64,000 nucleotides of DNA from Antedon mediterranea (GCF_964355755.1 NC_092675.1:20474912-20538911); one strand, 5' to 3'; counted from the stretch's first letter, positions 49,107 through 62,019 are shown. Numbers and translations: made by a program. The notes: generated by a model from the letters alone, not told the origin.

Positions 49107-49332
49107 TATCCTTCTCAAAGGTGGCAATCCCATTCACATGACAAACATATACACAAGATGCTCTAAATAAACAAAGACTTAATATTCTTTGGGAGTGGAG
49201 TTGTTAATTTTCATGAGAAAAAAACCCTGACATATGACATGACTTGAACCCAGGAGCCTTAGATTTGTAGCCAAGCATCATAACCACAGCTCCACTTCTA
49301 TCATAACCACCAAGCCACAGCTCCACTTCTAA
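49107..49332 (-). mobile_element. tRNA-derived SINE (family B), antisense, copy 2
   Basis: Identical duplicate of 43395-43620, copied with the segment rather than independently inserted. Confidence 0.7.
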
Positions 49333-50495
49333 AATGTCCAGGGGATTCAATCATTTTAGGCATACCAGCTAAAATACCACGATTCTATATTCTCATCTTT
49401 CATTCTGTTACATATACACCACCTAAATAAATACATTCAAATGTTACAGATACTTAAATGTGCTATTGGTTATGTTTGCATGTAAATTTTCTGGTGCATC
49501 CAGCAAAAAGATTTTGCTTCGGCCGATTTTCATTTAAGAAAAGAATAAAAAGTCCTCTTTGATAATATATACAGTAACTTGATGAGTTTGTAAGATAGTT
49601 CCATCAAAACGTATTCATGAAAAGACAAGACAGATAAAATAAATGCCATATCTGTAAGCAAGGTAAGACTCAACGTTAAAGTAACAACTAGTCTGTGGTC
49701 ACTTGGTATTACCTTCTTGGGTATAGGTTCCAGTACATGAAAAGAAAAAATAATTATAAAGTGTAAACAAAATACATATTTGCATGGTTAAAATTTCACA
49801 AGCTAGACTCGAATTTAACTGTGGCTGGTGGTTGCACCTGAAATATTACAACACCATCTTAAAATTATTGGTGATGAGTTGTTTCCCGTAGATGAAAAGA
49901 AAAAAATATATAAAGTATAAACAAAATACATAATTGTATTGTTGAAATGTCACAATCTAGACTTGAATTTAACTGTGACTGGTTGTTTTACCTGAAATAT
50001 TAAAACCCCATCTTTAAATTCTTGGTTATGAATTTGCGAATTCATAAAAAGAAAAAAAGAATTTCAAAGTATAAACAAAACAAGCATTTATATATTTGTA
50101 AAACGTTTAATTTAATTTTAAAAGCTAAAATGGAATTTTCAAACATCAACCGTCAGTGGTTGTATTTACCTAAAATGTAATGTAAAACGCATAGGCTAAT
50201 TCAACTAGCATTTGTAGGCTATATTTTTACTCGGGGTACCCGAGTCTAGTACTTACTCATTTTCTCCTTCTCTTCCTCCATCTGGACACTATTGAGTAAA
50301 AAGTGCGATTTTTAAAGTACTACTCCTCCCTTATTCGTTATAGTATTGAGCTGGGATTTGGCATGAACATACTACAGGGACATGTCCTCAAAGCTATAGA
50401 GCCGGATTTTTAATTTTTTGTTAATTAATTTGTTTAATTAAGAAGCCACAATGTGTGACACACACCACAGCGTTATGTAGTTATATGGTTATATG

Positions 50496-50565
50496 CGGAT
50501 TCTTGGCGTAGTGGTTATCACGTTTGCTAAACACGCAGAAGGTACCTGGTTCGAGGACGAAACCT
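50496..50565 (+). pseudogene. tRNA-Val-like sequence 1 (copy 2)
   Basis: Duplicate of 44784-44853. Confidence 0.5.
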
Positions 50566-50777
50566 TTTTTTTAAACTTTATGGTGAAAAGTACTGTATAC
50601 GCAATATGATAATTATACAGAGTATATCTTATTTTTATTATTTTTTAAAATACTTATTTTGTGTAATCGGTAATTATCACTTTTACACATGTTTATTTTG
50701 CTTTGTGCTTATTACCATTTATTTGTAATTTAAATGGATTAAAAAACTTTCTGTAACCCACATTTTTAATGTAAGAG

Positions 50778-50847
50778 GTTTCGTAGTGTAGTGGTTGTCA
50801 AGTCTGCTTAACACGCAGAAGGTCCCGGTTTGAGCCCTGGCGAAACC
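50778..50847 (+). pseudogene. tRNA-Val(AAC)-like sequence 2 (copy 2)
   Basis: Duplicate of 45066-45135. Confidence 0.5.
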
Positions 50848-51601
50848 TATTTTCTTTACTTTCTAACTGTATACGTCTGTATACAGCTTCTTTCGCTGTA
50901 CCCCGAGTATTGCACATTCGTGCTTGTTAAAACGTGTTCAGGTTGTTCAGTTTAATTCAAACTCAAATTTATAAAAAAAATGTAATGTCTTTACCTATAA
51001 TGTTGAAAAATGTTGCTTTAACATCATCATATCGACTTCTTGTTGATAAGTCTCGCCAAATAATGAAAATAAAGAATTATCATAGTTTTAAACATAATAA
51101 CATTAAACAATACAAATGTGGGTATAACTTGATAAAGGCTCTAACAATTTCGATTGCCTTAGCTAGACTACAGTAATATAACGTGATTAATGTTCATACC
51201 TAAAATGTTAATATAGACTTGATTATGTCGTGTCACCATCAGAAAGTATTTATAAAAAAAATAAAAATTATTACACACTTAAAAACAAATAAATGACAGT
51301 TTGGTGGATAGAGTTGTAGTTAATAATTGTGACGCTTTTTACCTAAAATGTTGACAGCTTGGTGTCGATTGTTGATGTGTTCCCCCGTCATGTGTATCAA
51401 TGAAAAACAAAATTTAAAAATAAACACTTTATTAGTTATTGATTTTAGACGTGTATTCATTGTATACAGGCCACCACACAAATAATAATGACTGTATTAC
51501 ACAGCTATAAACAAATCAATTTAACGTGTTTTATATTTTTCTGAACAGAGTTTTAGATAAAAATTACGACTGCTCTTACCTTATATTATGTTGACAACAT
51601 T

Positions 51602-53174
51602 AGAATATGAAGATAAAGTGAAGTTAATGTTAATTTGTAGATAATGTGAGAATATGAAGATAATGCAAGAATGTGAAGATAATGTGAGAATGTGAAGATA
51701 ATGCGAGAATGTGAAGATAATGCAAGAATGTGAAGATAATGTGAGAATGTGAAGATAATGTGAGAATGTGAAGATAATGTGAGAATGTGAAGATAATGCG
51801 AGAATGTGAAGATAATGCAAGAATGTGAAGATAATGTGAGAATATGAAGATAATGCAAGAATGTGAAGATAATGTGAGATTGTGAAGATAATGCAAGAAT
51901 GTGAAGATAATGCGAGAATGTGAAGATAATGTGAGAATGTGAAGATAAAGTGAAGTTAATGTGAAGGTAATGTGAGAATGTGAAGATAATGCAAGAATGT
52001 GAAGATAATGTGAGAATGTGAAGATAATGTGAAGGTAATGTGAGAATGTGAAGATAATGCAAGAATGTGAAGATAATGTGAGAATGTGAAGATAAAGTGA
52101 AGTTAATGTGAAGGTAATGTGAGAATGTGAAGATAATGTGAGAATGTGAAGATAATGCGAGAATGTGAAGATAATGCAAGAATGTGAAGATAATGTGAGA
52201 ATGTGAAGATAAAGTGAAGTTAATGTGAAGGTAATGTGAGAATGTGAAGATAATGTGAGAATGTGAAGATAATGCAAGAATGTGAAGATAATGTGAGAAT
52301 GTGAAGATAAAGTGAAGTTAATGTGAAGATAAAGTGAAGTTAATGTGAAGGTAATGTGAGAATGTGAAGATAATGCAAGAATGTGAAGATAATGTGAGAA
52401 TGTGAAGATAAAGTGAAGTTAATGTGAAGGTAATGTGAGAATGTGAAGATAATGTGAGAATGTGAAGATAATGCGAGAATGTGAAGATAATGCAAGAATG
52501 TGAAGATAATGTGAGAATGTGAAGATAAAGTGAAGTTAATGTGAAGGTAATGTGAGAATGTGAAGATAATGTGAGAATGTGAAGATGTGAGAATGTAAAG
52601 GTAATGCGAGAATGTGAAGGTAATGCAAGAATGTAAAGATAATGCGAGAATGTGAAGATAATGTGAGAATGTGAAGATAAAGTGAAGGTAATGCAAGAAT
52701 GTGAAGATAATGTGAGAATGTGAAGGTAATGCAAGAATGTGAAGATAATGTGAGAATGTGAAGATAATGTGAGAATGTGAAGGTAATGCAAGAATGTGAA
52801 GATAATGTGAGAATGTGAAGATAATGTGAGAATGTGAAGATAATGCAAGAATGTGAAGATAATGTGAGAATGTGAAGATGTGAGAATGTGAAGATAATGC
52901 AAGAATGTGAAGATAATGCGAGAATGTGAAGATGTGAGAATGTAAAGGTAATGCAAGAATGTGAAGATAATGTGAGAATGTGAAGGTAATGCAAGAATGT
53001 GAAGGTAATGCGAGAATGTGAAAGTTATGCAAGAGTGTGAAGATAATGTGAAGGTAATGCAAGAATGTGAAGATAATGCAAGCATGTGATGATAATGTGA
53101 GAATGTGAAGATAATGTGAGAATGGGAAGATAATGCGAATGTGAGAATTAGAAGATAATGCGAGAATGAGAAAA
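51602..53174. repeat. 19-bp satellite array (copy 2)
   Basis: Duplicate of 45890-47462, including the same irregular units. It lies 270 bp downstream of the TIMM29 stop codon. Confidence 0.95.
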
Positions 53175-53447
53175 TATTGCCCTTGCTGAAAATCTTCTGA
53201 TTGATAGTAATATAATACACATACATAAAAAACAACTAATTATTTTAATACAAAAGTATAATTAATAATACAATTTCTTTATTTGTGTTTTAATCATCTT
53301 CACACTATTTTCTCACAACTTATGTTTTTATATTTTTGCTTTGTCTATCGTTTCCAGTAATTTGTATTTATAATAAAAACATTTACAATAACTACAATTC
53401 ACAATTATAATTTTAATACATAAAATGTTTTGAATTCATTTGAGAAT

Positions 53448-54506
53448 TCATTTAAATTCTTCATCATTTATATCATAATCTTTCATTGCCTTCTCTAAGA
53501 AAAGCCATCGTCCAAGAACGCCAACATCCAAATAACGGTCATACAAATCCAACCACCCAACAGACAAATGCTTGCAGTTTGCATTATACAGTGAAACTTC
53601 ACTTCCGTAATTATCATACCATATTAAGCTGAAGAACACAAAATTCTGGCGTCGAATCATGTTTTTACTCCTGTATTTTAATAACATTTGCACATGGTTA
53701 TTTGATTGCAAGTTCCTGGTTCGATCACCTACAAGGAGCAGATCATTGGACGCTTCACAGAGTTCTTGATTGAAGAATTCTAAACTGGGGTTACGGTGAG
53801 CTGCATAACCTAAACTGGCAGCAGCTATAAGGTAGATGCTTGCTTTTATCGGCCTAGCTTTCGCATCACTTACAGTATCTTTGGCAACATTTTTGTAGTC
53901 CAAGGCAAGTGCTTTCAGGTATTCACCTATTACATTGAAACAAAAAATAATAATATTATAGAGAATACATAGGCCTAGAGCTTAGTAATAGTATTATTAA
54001 TTATTATGATTAAGATACAGTAGGCCTTCTTTGTAGGCCTAGCCTAAATGAATTTAAATACTATTAATAATAATAATAATTAATATCTTATCTTTGTTAA
54101 AGTTATGTCTAAAAAAAAATAAATTTAGCCTATGTATTGAGTTTTCTAATAATAATACAGTACTCGGCGTTAATTAACTAAAAAAGCAGAGAAGTATAAA
54201 ATGTGCATTGGGGCGAAATGACTCGATACTGTACTAATACTGTTAGTTTTCCCATTTCATCGCGGGTTATCAATCATATCGATCATACGGAGCCTAGCCT
54301 GGCTGCATGGTAGGTTGAGTGAGTGGGGCTTACCTATCTAACATATTAAACAATGCCGAGCTCTGTATATATCATCATTGGATAAGGGATCATGTCATAT
54401 TTAAAAGGGTAAGATATTACTAGAATTATTTACCTAGTTTTTGGAGCTGCCGACCGAAAAATCCTCCACCTGACTTCCACATTCTCAATTTCATGGAAGC
54501 AGCCAT
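53448..54506 (-). CDS. TIMM29: Mitochondrial import inner membrane translocase subunit Tim29
   Basis: Component of the TIM22 carrier-insertion complex in the mitochondrial inner membrane. Two exons: 54434-54506 (ATG at 54506) and 53448-53926, joined G|GT, giving 183 residues. One hydrophobic helix lies near residues 53-67 (ASIYLIAAASLGYAA). Family hallmarks are the DARARP-like DAKARPIKA before the helix, the SLYNANCKHL segment and the end VGVLGRWLFLEKA then DINDEEF, all closely matching human TIMM29. The human protein continues about 60-70 residues past this point, whereas here a TGA follows EEFK directly. The last 24 codons belong to the duplicated segment. It is head to head with PGAP6. Confidence 0.9.
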
Positions 54507-54983
54507 CTTTTTGTGAACATAGGTCGCGAGAGGGCAGCAAACATAGATGGCAGCATCACATACTGTACACTACCAAATACTTTTTTTTAAGAAGATGGGA
54601 AATGCCAACCGCGGTGGTTTGTTGACTTTTTGCAGGCCTACCCTTTTGCCCAGGCCTATTTCCTATGTGTCATTTATAACCAATTGTAAGGGACATTTTT
54701 GCTTTATCCGCCAGTGACTCAAGGTATCTTCTGTAGGTTAAGAAATTAATAAACTTATAAAATATTGGCCCTACTACTCATGAGTCACATGGTTTTTCAG
54801 TAGTATACGTCATTAAGCAACCAGGACTTTGAACATCAGTTTTATTTATTTTGAATGCAAAATGTAGCATTTGTTGTTTAATCGCAGAAAGGAAGAAGCT
54901 GAGTGAGTGAACTAAGGTTCTGGCTATCATCATCATCAGACAGGAGAGACAAGCTGGCAGAAAGAGAGTAAATAATTGTTGAA
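54507..54983. promoter_or_regulatory. Short divergent promoter region, TIMM29 / PGAP6
   Basis: Only 477 bp separates the two start codons, so both 5' UTRs and core promoters must fit here or overlap, unless a non-coding upstream exon exists. The TIMM29 side (54500-54620) is relatively GC-rich with ATGGCTGC and GCGAGAG. No TATA box assigned. Confidence 0.5.
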
Positions 54984-57900
54984 ATGTCTTCAATTATTTG
55001 GCATTTTGGTGTTTTGCTGCTTCTTATTCCAACAGAATTTTGTTTATGTACGTATTAATTAAATAATAATCTTCTTTGTTTTACAGTCAATATTATAAAT
55101 ATTAAATTTTACTGTATTTATACAAAACACACCTTCGTTGAAGAATAAAATACCCTCTTTGAATATTAAACGTCTGCCATAAATATTGTTTGGAATAAAT
55201 ACCTCCCTCGAATAAACAATAACTGTTCCTGCATTATTCAAATACTGGTAAATACGGTAATAACTTTTGGGCAAATTGACAATCAATACAGCCAACCAAA
55301 ATGGTATAGATTGTTTGTAATTATTTTCTATCCGCACGTTTGTGTGTGTTCAATTGCCACAGATCTAGTTCTCTGTTTCCGATAATACCAATAAACTGAT
55401 ATCCTTTACACCAAATACTGTAGTCCCCGATAAAATATAACTAATTTACATGCATGGAGATCGACTGAACTGTTTTTGGGCAACTAACTTTCGATGCAGT
55501 CAACCATGCAAATGGTATGGTCAAATGTGCATTTTATTTATTATTTTTAAATTACACGCATACATGACATGACATGGCCTTAATCTTTTTTAGGTTCTCC
55601 AAGCAGTGCTTACACCCTTATGTACCAAGAAAGCAAGAAACTCCGTACCTATAGCAACTATCATAACATTGGGTTGTTTCACTTCCCAGTTCAATCGGAG
55701 GTCAATATTATGTGTATGGTGTTTACGCAACTAGTAAGTGATGTGAAAAATTGCGATGCTATTGACCTGACGGTGTAAGTATTTTTTTTTGTAGACATTC
55801 TGAATTCTGTGAGAGAATGAGTTCTATGGCGCTTTAAATATTTTTGAGCCACTGTGGTGGACAGACGTAATGGCGCCATAGTTGGTTGCCGGTGACAGGT
55901 TGGAACTCTTAGGGGAGAAGAATTCTGTTGAAAAGATGTAAAATCTAAGTCCACAGTGCTCTGATCTTAATGAACTGGCTCTATATAAATGTCTCATTAC
56001 ATTACACTTGAGTGCTCAACATTAATAAATTCTTAATTTAATTTTTGTTTTCACAGAGAAATACATCAAGGTAGTTTTCCAGTAGTCAATCCAGATGGAT
56101 CATCATTTCCAGATAACACCTACCTACGACCATCAGAAGTCGACCAACAATCCATGAAGTCTAATATGACGTTAGTGTTTGACAATCCTACCCCTGGCTA
56201 CTGGTTCTTAGGGGCGTATATCAAATCTGATGGAAATGATCGTATCAAACAGGAGGTAAGAAGAAGAACACTATCAAACTTTATGTGACAAAAAAATGTG
56301 ATGTGTCCATATATGGACATGGAGATGTCATACTACTACCATATTTGGGTATATCACTAACATATTTGGGCACATCACACTCTTTTCGTCAAACTATAGT
56401 ATAGACAGAGCTTTCAGCTTGGTTCAAACTTGAATGCAACCCAATGACATACTGTAGGCGCAACGCAAGTGAGTTGACCAAGCAACAGATAATCTATTGC
56501 GTAGTGATTGGTGTTATGTTCTTGCGCTGCATCCAAGTGAGAACAAAGCTTAAATCATTGGTAAGCAAATATCTTCACCAATCCACTAATATCAGTTCAG
56601 TTTTATTCGGTTCACTCAAAAATACAAAGACAAACATAAAATATAAAAAAGCACAAGATAACAATATTAATAGAATGAACCGAGGAATAACCCAAGAAAG
56701 TTTAAAAGAAAACTTATTTCCATTGGGGTCCTCAGACATAAAAATAACACTGATTATCGCCCTAAGACTACTAAATATGTTTACATATCCTTGTTAGTTT
56801 TTAAGACCAGACTGTTTTTGGATCCTAGGAGTTCTAGACTCTATCCTTTGATTACTTAATTGACAATATGTAATGACAAATTCATTTTTATGTCTACATC
56901 TTTTTGTTTTTATTGTACAGGGCCTTGGGAAGGATTGTGAATATGGGATAGAAGTACAGATGTTAAGTATTCTTGAGGCTGATATTACAACACTTATAGA
57001 CTCAGCTCTTGTTGAAGATTCATTAGATGCTGCTCGCAATGCTACCATGTTTAGGTACACTATGCAAGATAATCGTGGGAGATTCCCGACATTTCGGGTC
57101 ATCCTCACACCTCCTGCTAGGGTGCAATTTGTTGTTATTGCTTTGGAACGAAACAATTATTCCTATAATGTTTACATAAATAAATTACTAAAATTAAAAC
57201 AACTTTGTTGCACTCTACAAACGGTTTCACGATGGTGATAACAATCATTATATTACAATATCATTATATATACTGTATATTAATATTCAGGTGTTCTATA
57301 ATTCTAAATTTATTATTTAGTCTCTAATACTAGGTCTTAAGGTCTGTCTAAACTATAACTAGTTTGACAAAAAAAGTGTAATGTGCCCAAATATGGTAGT
57401 AGGGATATGCTATAAAATATGGTAGTGATATGACATCATCATGTCCATATATGGGCACATCACATTTTTTTGTCACATAAAGTTAGTGTAGACAAGGCTT
57501 TAGTTTGTTTAACAACATGAAAACACATTTCACATTTACATACTCGAGTGGAAGCCTAAAATTGGTTTATTTTGAATTTGTAGAGCGCCTTGTCTTGTTT
57601 GGCCATACTTCACTTTTCCAACCTTTTGTGATTTTTAGTTACTGTACCATAAAACTCTTACTTACTTTTTCAGATATTTTGTTGCGCCCACGATTGGAAG
57701 CATTAAATTCATGGTCAGTGGTTGTCATGTGAAACACCAAGATGGTAAAATCGATGAAGCGTGTCCCCTGAACATAACCACACGTGCAAATGCATTACCA
57801 ATGAACGTAGGCTCAGTATACTGTAACTCGTCCGCAGTAAAGGATGATGGTGAATGTCAAATAGACGTCCAATATCCAGAGACTAAAGTGTGGTATTATT

Positions 57901-60900
57901 TATTGGTGGAGGTTTCCCAGCAAATACCTGTGAATCAAACTGTGATTTTTAATATTACCCTACAAGCTACAGGTAAGAGAAATATTTAGTTGTGTAGCAT
58001 ATACAAAAGATCATAACACAAATTTAGCATTGAAATAGTATTTTTTTTCTGTCTGTCTGTTTGTGTGTTTGTTCGTTTGTTACTTATACTAAGATTATGT
58101 CAAAACTACTAAACCGATTTCAATTGCTCTTCTTTTTATTATCTGTATTGTTTTTAAATAAAGATCTCTGATAGCTGCTAAAATTAAATTATTTGATAAT
58201 CCTGATGAAAAATTCTTTTTATTCTTTTTTTTTTTCAGTTTGTCAGAATAATAAATACTACACAAACTATGAGGCTGATGGGTACAGTGCCTCAAGAACA
58301 GACGTGAAAATGTTTAAGGATATTATGGACTTGTACCTTTACAATGTACAGTATGAAGTGTCGTCCTCCGACGACCTGGACACAGGCGGAATGCAGTGCC
58401 CCGAGGTGATCCAGTTAGAGTCACATGACCTGTCTTCTATTTTTAACATTGCTTTTTACGGAACTACAGGGAATGGTACAAACCTATATCAATTTAGTTT
58501 TGAAAAACCTCTAATCACTTCGCTGGAAGTAAGACCTTTCATTGATATTGGTGGCACTCTCAAGATATATGCTGGAATATTTGATACAGAGGTAATATCT
58601 GAGATATTTTATTTTAAATTTGATACTGTATAATACAGTAATAGGGTTGTACCTAGTGTTATAACATATATTTCCTTTTCTGTCTTGGGAAAGTGTGGAG
58701 GGGTTCTGCCATAGTCAAAATAATTTTAACTAGGATTATATACTTATGAGTGTTCTGGTATAAATATCTACAACGAGATCTGTGAAAGAATGAAGCATAT
58801 TTAGTAATAATGGCACAAATAGTGGGTATGTTATAGATACATTTATATAATCTTAAAAACCTTAAACTATTATTAAATGATATAAATCAGTTTATTAAAC
58901 CCAAAGTGTATAAAAAATTCCATATAAAAAATTAAAATATTCACTAAATAGCAAAATACGGTAAGTCATTGTGCTGATTCAATATTAATATTAATCATTT
59001 TCTTATTTCATAATTTTATCTTTTCTTCCAGCTGTTTACCTTATATTTTTGATTTATCATAATTTTTAATTTTGTTGTTTTGATATTCAGTTCTTTTATT
59101 TCCCTTCTTTTTTTTTATGATGTAATATTATTATTTATATACATTTTCCTTTTCAGATGAATAGTACAGATGCTCTATCAATAAAGCTATGCTTGCATAG
59201 AAATACGCTACCACCTATCACTGATGATGGAGAAATAGACTGTCCCAGCGAAAACATATTATACTTAAATAATACTGACTTAGAAGATACATGGTTTGTT
59301 CCATTTCCTGAATCGGGGACATGGTATATATCTGCGTCGGCACAATGCGACGATGATGAGTAAGTTTCTTATTTATAGAATGTGTTTTTTTTTGCCATCC
59401 ACAAATCCATCATCCACATGTTTTAAAAAGTAAAAAAAAATATAAATAAACAAAAAAAAAATTGTGTTTCATGTTTTGTCCAAGATGCATTATAAGGCCA
59501 ACTAGGGTATAATATTAAGTGAATAAAGTTTATTGACCTGTGACCGGATGTTAAGGTCACAGGGGGATGGTAAAACCTCTTTGGAAATGAATGAAGTGAA
59601 ATATTACCACACACAATTACGTAAAGTTCAGTTGTTTTGATAGTCTCTACCTGGGTGAATGAAAACTTCCATAATCAAACAGTTTTTTTAAAGTTTTAAA
59701 TAATACAGTTAGAGTTAAGCACCTCTTAGGAGGAGACACTCGTATTAAGGGGACACTGTGGTTCTATAGGTTCCCCAGGGTTTTACTGTTTGTGCTTTAT
59801 TGAATTTTAAGTGCAATCATGTAAAAGTTCAGTTTAGGCCGCCACTTTTAAAATGAGTTCCGATAAATCACATGCCAAGTAATTTCCTCCCTTGCGTTAA
59901 AGTTGAAAAATTTATATTGTTTAACCTAATTACTGGAATCAATTTTGATTTTCTTTGTAGCGATGAGATGGATTGTGAGGGTGATATATTCTTAATATTG
60001 GATATTCATTTAATTCCTTGCATCAATGATTGTGGAGAATATGGCACTTGTCATGTTGGTTATGATGCTGGTCTTTCATATGCTTATTGCACCTGCAAAA
60101 ATGGTAAGAATTCTTGAAACCAAAGTTGTGATGACCCAAGACCTAGCAAATACTATTAATTCATTTGATTTCTTGGTCCAACGACACAATGTGTATTAGG
60201 TCCTAGGTTCTAGTCCAATGCAAGAAGAAAACCTTGCTCTTCTATCTAATGCTCTGTCCACACTATCAAACTTTATGTAACAACAAATGTGCCATTATAT
60301 GGACATGATGATGTCATATCACTACCATAGTTAAGTCTATCACTACCATATTTGGGCACATCACACTTTTCTTGTGAAACTAGTTTGATAGTGTAAGCAG
60401 AGCTAAAAAATTGTCTTTCTTTTGCAGATTATCGTGGCTGGGGCTGTACCGATGATTCTGAGGCCTGGTCAAGGACTTATTTCCTAGTTCAAGTGTTACT
60501 GTTGACTCTTAGTAATTTATTTTTCATTCCATCAATTATTTTGGCCATATACAGGAGGTTCTTTCCAGAGGCTGTTGTGTATTTCTGCACAATGTTTTTT
60601 TCCACTGTAAGTATCTTTTTCGAAAGTTCTGTCTACACTATCAAACTTTATGTGACAAAAAAAATGTTTAACCATTTCGGTCAATCCCTATTAAAGGATA
60701 CTTTGTTGAGTTCCTCTCAATAGAGTTTCCAAACAAAATACATCTTGTTTTAACCTAATTTTAGTGCTTTTTCAAATAAATCAAATAAAGTATAACTTTA
60801 TTTTTCACATTTTTGACCTAGTTTTACCATGCTTGTGACGCTGGCAATTTTTGTATAATGGACTATAACACACACCAATACTGTGACTTCTACGCATCGT

Positions 60901-62019
60901 TTATGGCTATATTTTGCACACTGCTTTGTATGGCTAAATTACCAGACAGCTTAAAGCAGACATTTACAATGTTAGGTAAGTTTAAACAAATTGTAACGAT
61001 TTTCAATACTAAGAGTATTATGGAAATAGCACAATTAACAGTTGAAGAGAAAATGAAACTTTTATATAATTGTACTGACCCTTTTGATTGTTACGTACTT
61101 GGTTTGATTTATTTCAGCTGTGTTTGGAATCACCGTAGGTGTTAATTACAACAGGTTTAGTTTGTGGGCGGCACTAGTTCCCACCGTAACAGGCCTGGTG
61201 ATAGTGATTGTATCATGGGTAAGTGGTAGGGTATTAATTAGTAATGGTGTTAATGTATGCATCCAGCACAGGACTTCAAGGCTGTGTTAGTTACAAGTAC
61301 GGGGATAGAATTTGTGGCTACTTGTGAAAACATTGAACCGCATGAATTATTAATAAATTAAATTAAAATTAATTGCACAGCCATGAAAGAAATTAAACTT
61401 TTAAACTTACTTACTTTTAAATAATATAAAAATAATGCTAATAAAATAATGCTAATATTTTTATATTGTGTATAAAAAGGGAATTAGCATGGTGTGTTTC
61501 TAATGTAAAGTTTTCTATTGGCGTGTCGACAGTGTGCCTATTTTCATAGTGTGCTGATATGACAAAGCATGGTCGACATTGTCGGTAGAAAATAATGCAT
61601 TTACACTCACGTTCCAGCAGATCTATAGAAAACATGCATGGTCGTCTGTTCCAATAACCTCTACCATAAGAATATTGATATATTGATTTTAGAGGTGATT
61701 AAATGTGGATTTATTTTTACAGAGTTACCAGTGCCGTAGACTAAAAGCATGCTACCCTTCGAAGAAGCTGTGGTTGACTCGACTGCTACCAGGATTGTGC
61801 CTAGCTGGTATCGGCTTTCTACTGTACGCGCTTCTGGAGAAAGAAGACAATTATCAATATATCCACAGTATTTGGCATGCGTTCATGGCAGTCGGCATTC
61901 TGTTTCTTTTACCGACACAAACAAAAAAGAATGATGAACATGAGTTTCACATGGCAGAGCTCATGGATATATCAACTATACATGCAGAGTTAGTGGAGAA
62001 TGAATCACCTGATTATTAG
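54984..62019 (+). CDS. PGAP6: Post-GPI attachment to proteins factor 6 / TMEM8-family protein (12 exons)
   Basis: Cell-surface multi-pass protein of the CREST superfamily; mammalian PGAP6 (TMEM8A) is a GPI-specific phospholipase A2 that releases GPI-anchored proteins. Exons: 54984-55047, 55594-55774, 56057-56255, 56921-57054, 57674-57972, 58239-58591, 59157-59359, 59961-60103, 60428-60606, 60822-60975, 61118-61218, 61723-62019. Phases are consistent, giving 768 aa against about 771 in human TMEM8A. Signal peptide at 1-20 (IIWHFGVLLLLIP). A large ectodomain is followed by an EGF-like module near 498-535 (CINDCGEYGTC ... CTCKNG) and a C-terminal seven-helix domain. Putative catalytic residues of CREST proteins are present: S-TFY-H (split by the intron after FFST), D in YCDF and H...H in HSIWH. 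Orthology to TMEM8A rather than TMEM8B is not resolved. The end of exon 4 is uncertain (see findings). Confidence 0.9.
56266..56412. mobile_element. TAC-family MITE in PGAP6 intron 3
   Basis: ACACTATCAAACTTTATGTG at the left (the first dozen bases are lost) and GTATAGACAGAGCTTT at the right. It starts about 10 bp after the exon 3 donor. The interior segment ACCATATTTGGG is duplicated. Confidence 0.8.
57338..57503. mobile_element. TAC-family MITE in PGAP6 intron 4
   Basis: TTAAGGTCTGTCTAAACTAT at the left; GTTAGTGTAGACAAGGCTTT at the right; interior ATATGGTAGTGATATGACAT. Confidence 0.8.
60249..60407. mobile_element. TAC-family MITE in PGAP6 intron 8
   Basis: ATGCTCTGTCCACACTATCA at the left; AACTAGTTTGATAGTGTAAG at the right; short internal duplication of CTATCACTACCATA. 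Confidence 0.8.
60624..60665. mobile_element. TAC-family MITE, left arm only
   Basis: AAGTTCTGTCTACACTATCA and AACTTTATGTGACAAAAAAA, then the match stops. It begins 17 bp after the exon 9 donor of PGAP6. Confidence 0.7.

Larger units (their letters stand above)
47817..53523. repeat. Tandem segmental duplication, copy 2 (5,707 bp)
   Basis: Second copy of 42105-47811 in direct orientation. Its right end joins the remaining TIMM29 exon, so the intact gene lies at this side. Confidence 0.93.

Noticed and set aside
55733-55740. GTAAGT at the end of CAACTA as the PGAP6 exon 2 donor
   Set aside because: Using it breaks phase with exon 3. The downstream GTAAGT at 55775 keeps phase and retains coding residues.
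55691-55954. 87-codon minus-strand frame
   Set aside because: It overlaps PGAP6 exon 2 and the following intron; the intronic part looks like dispersed-repeat sequence, and there are no recognisable motifs.
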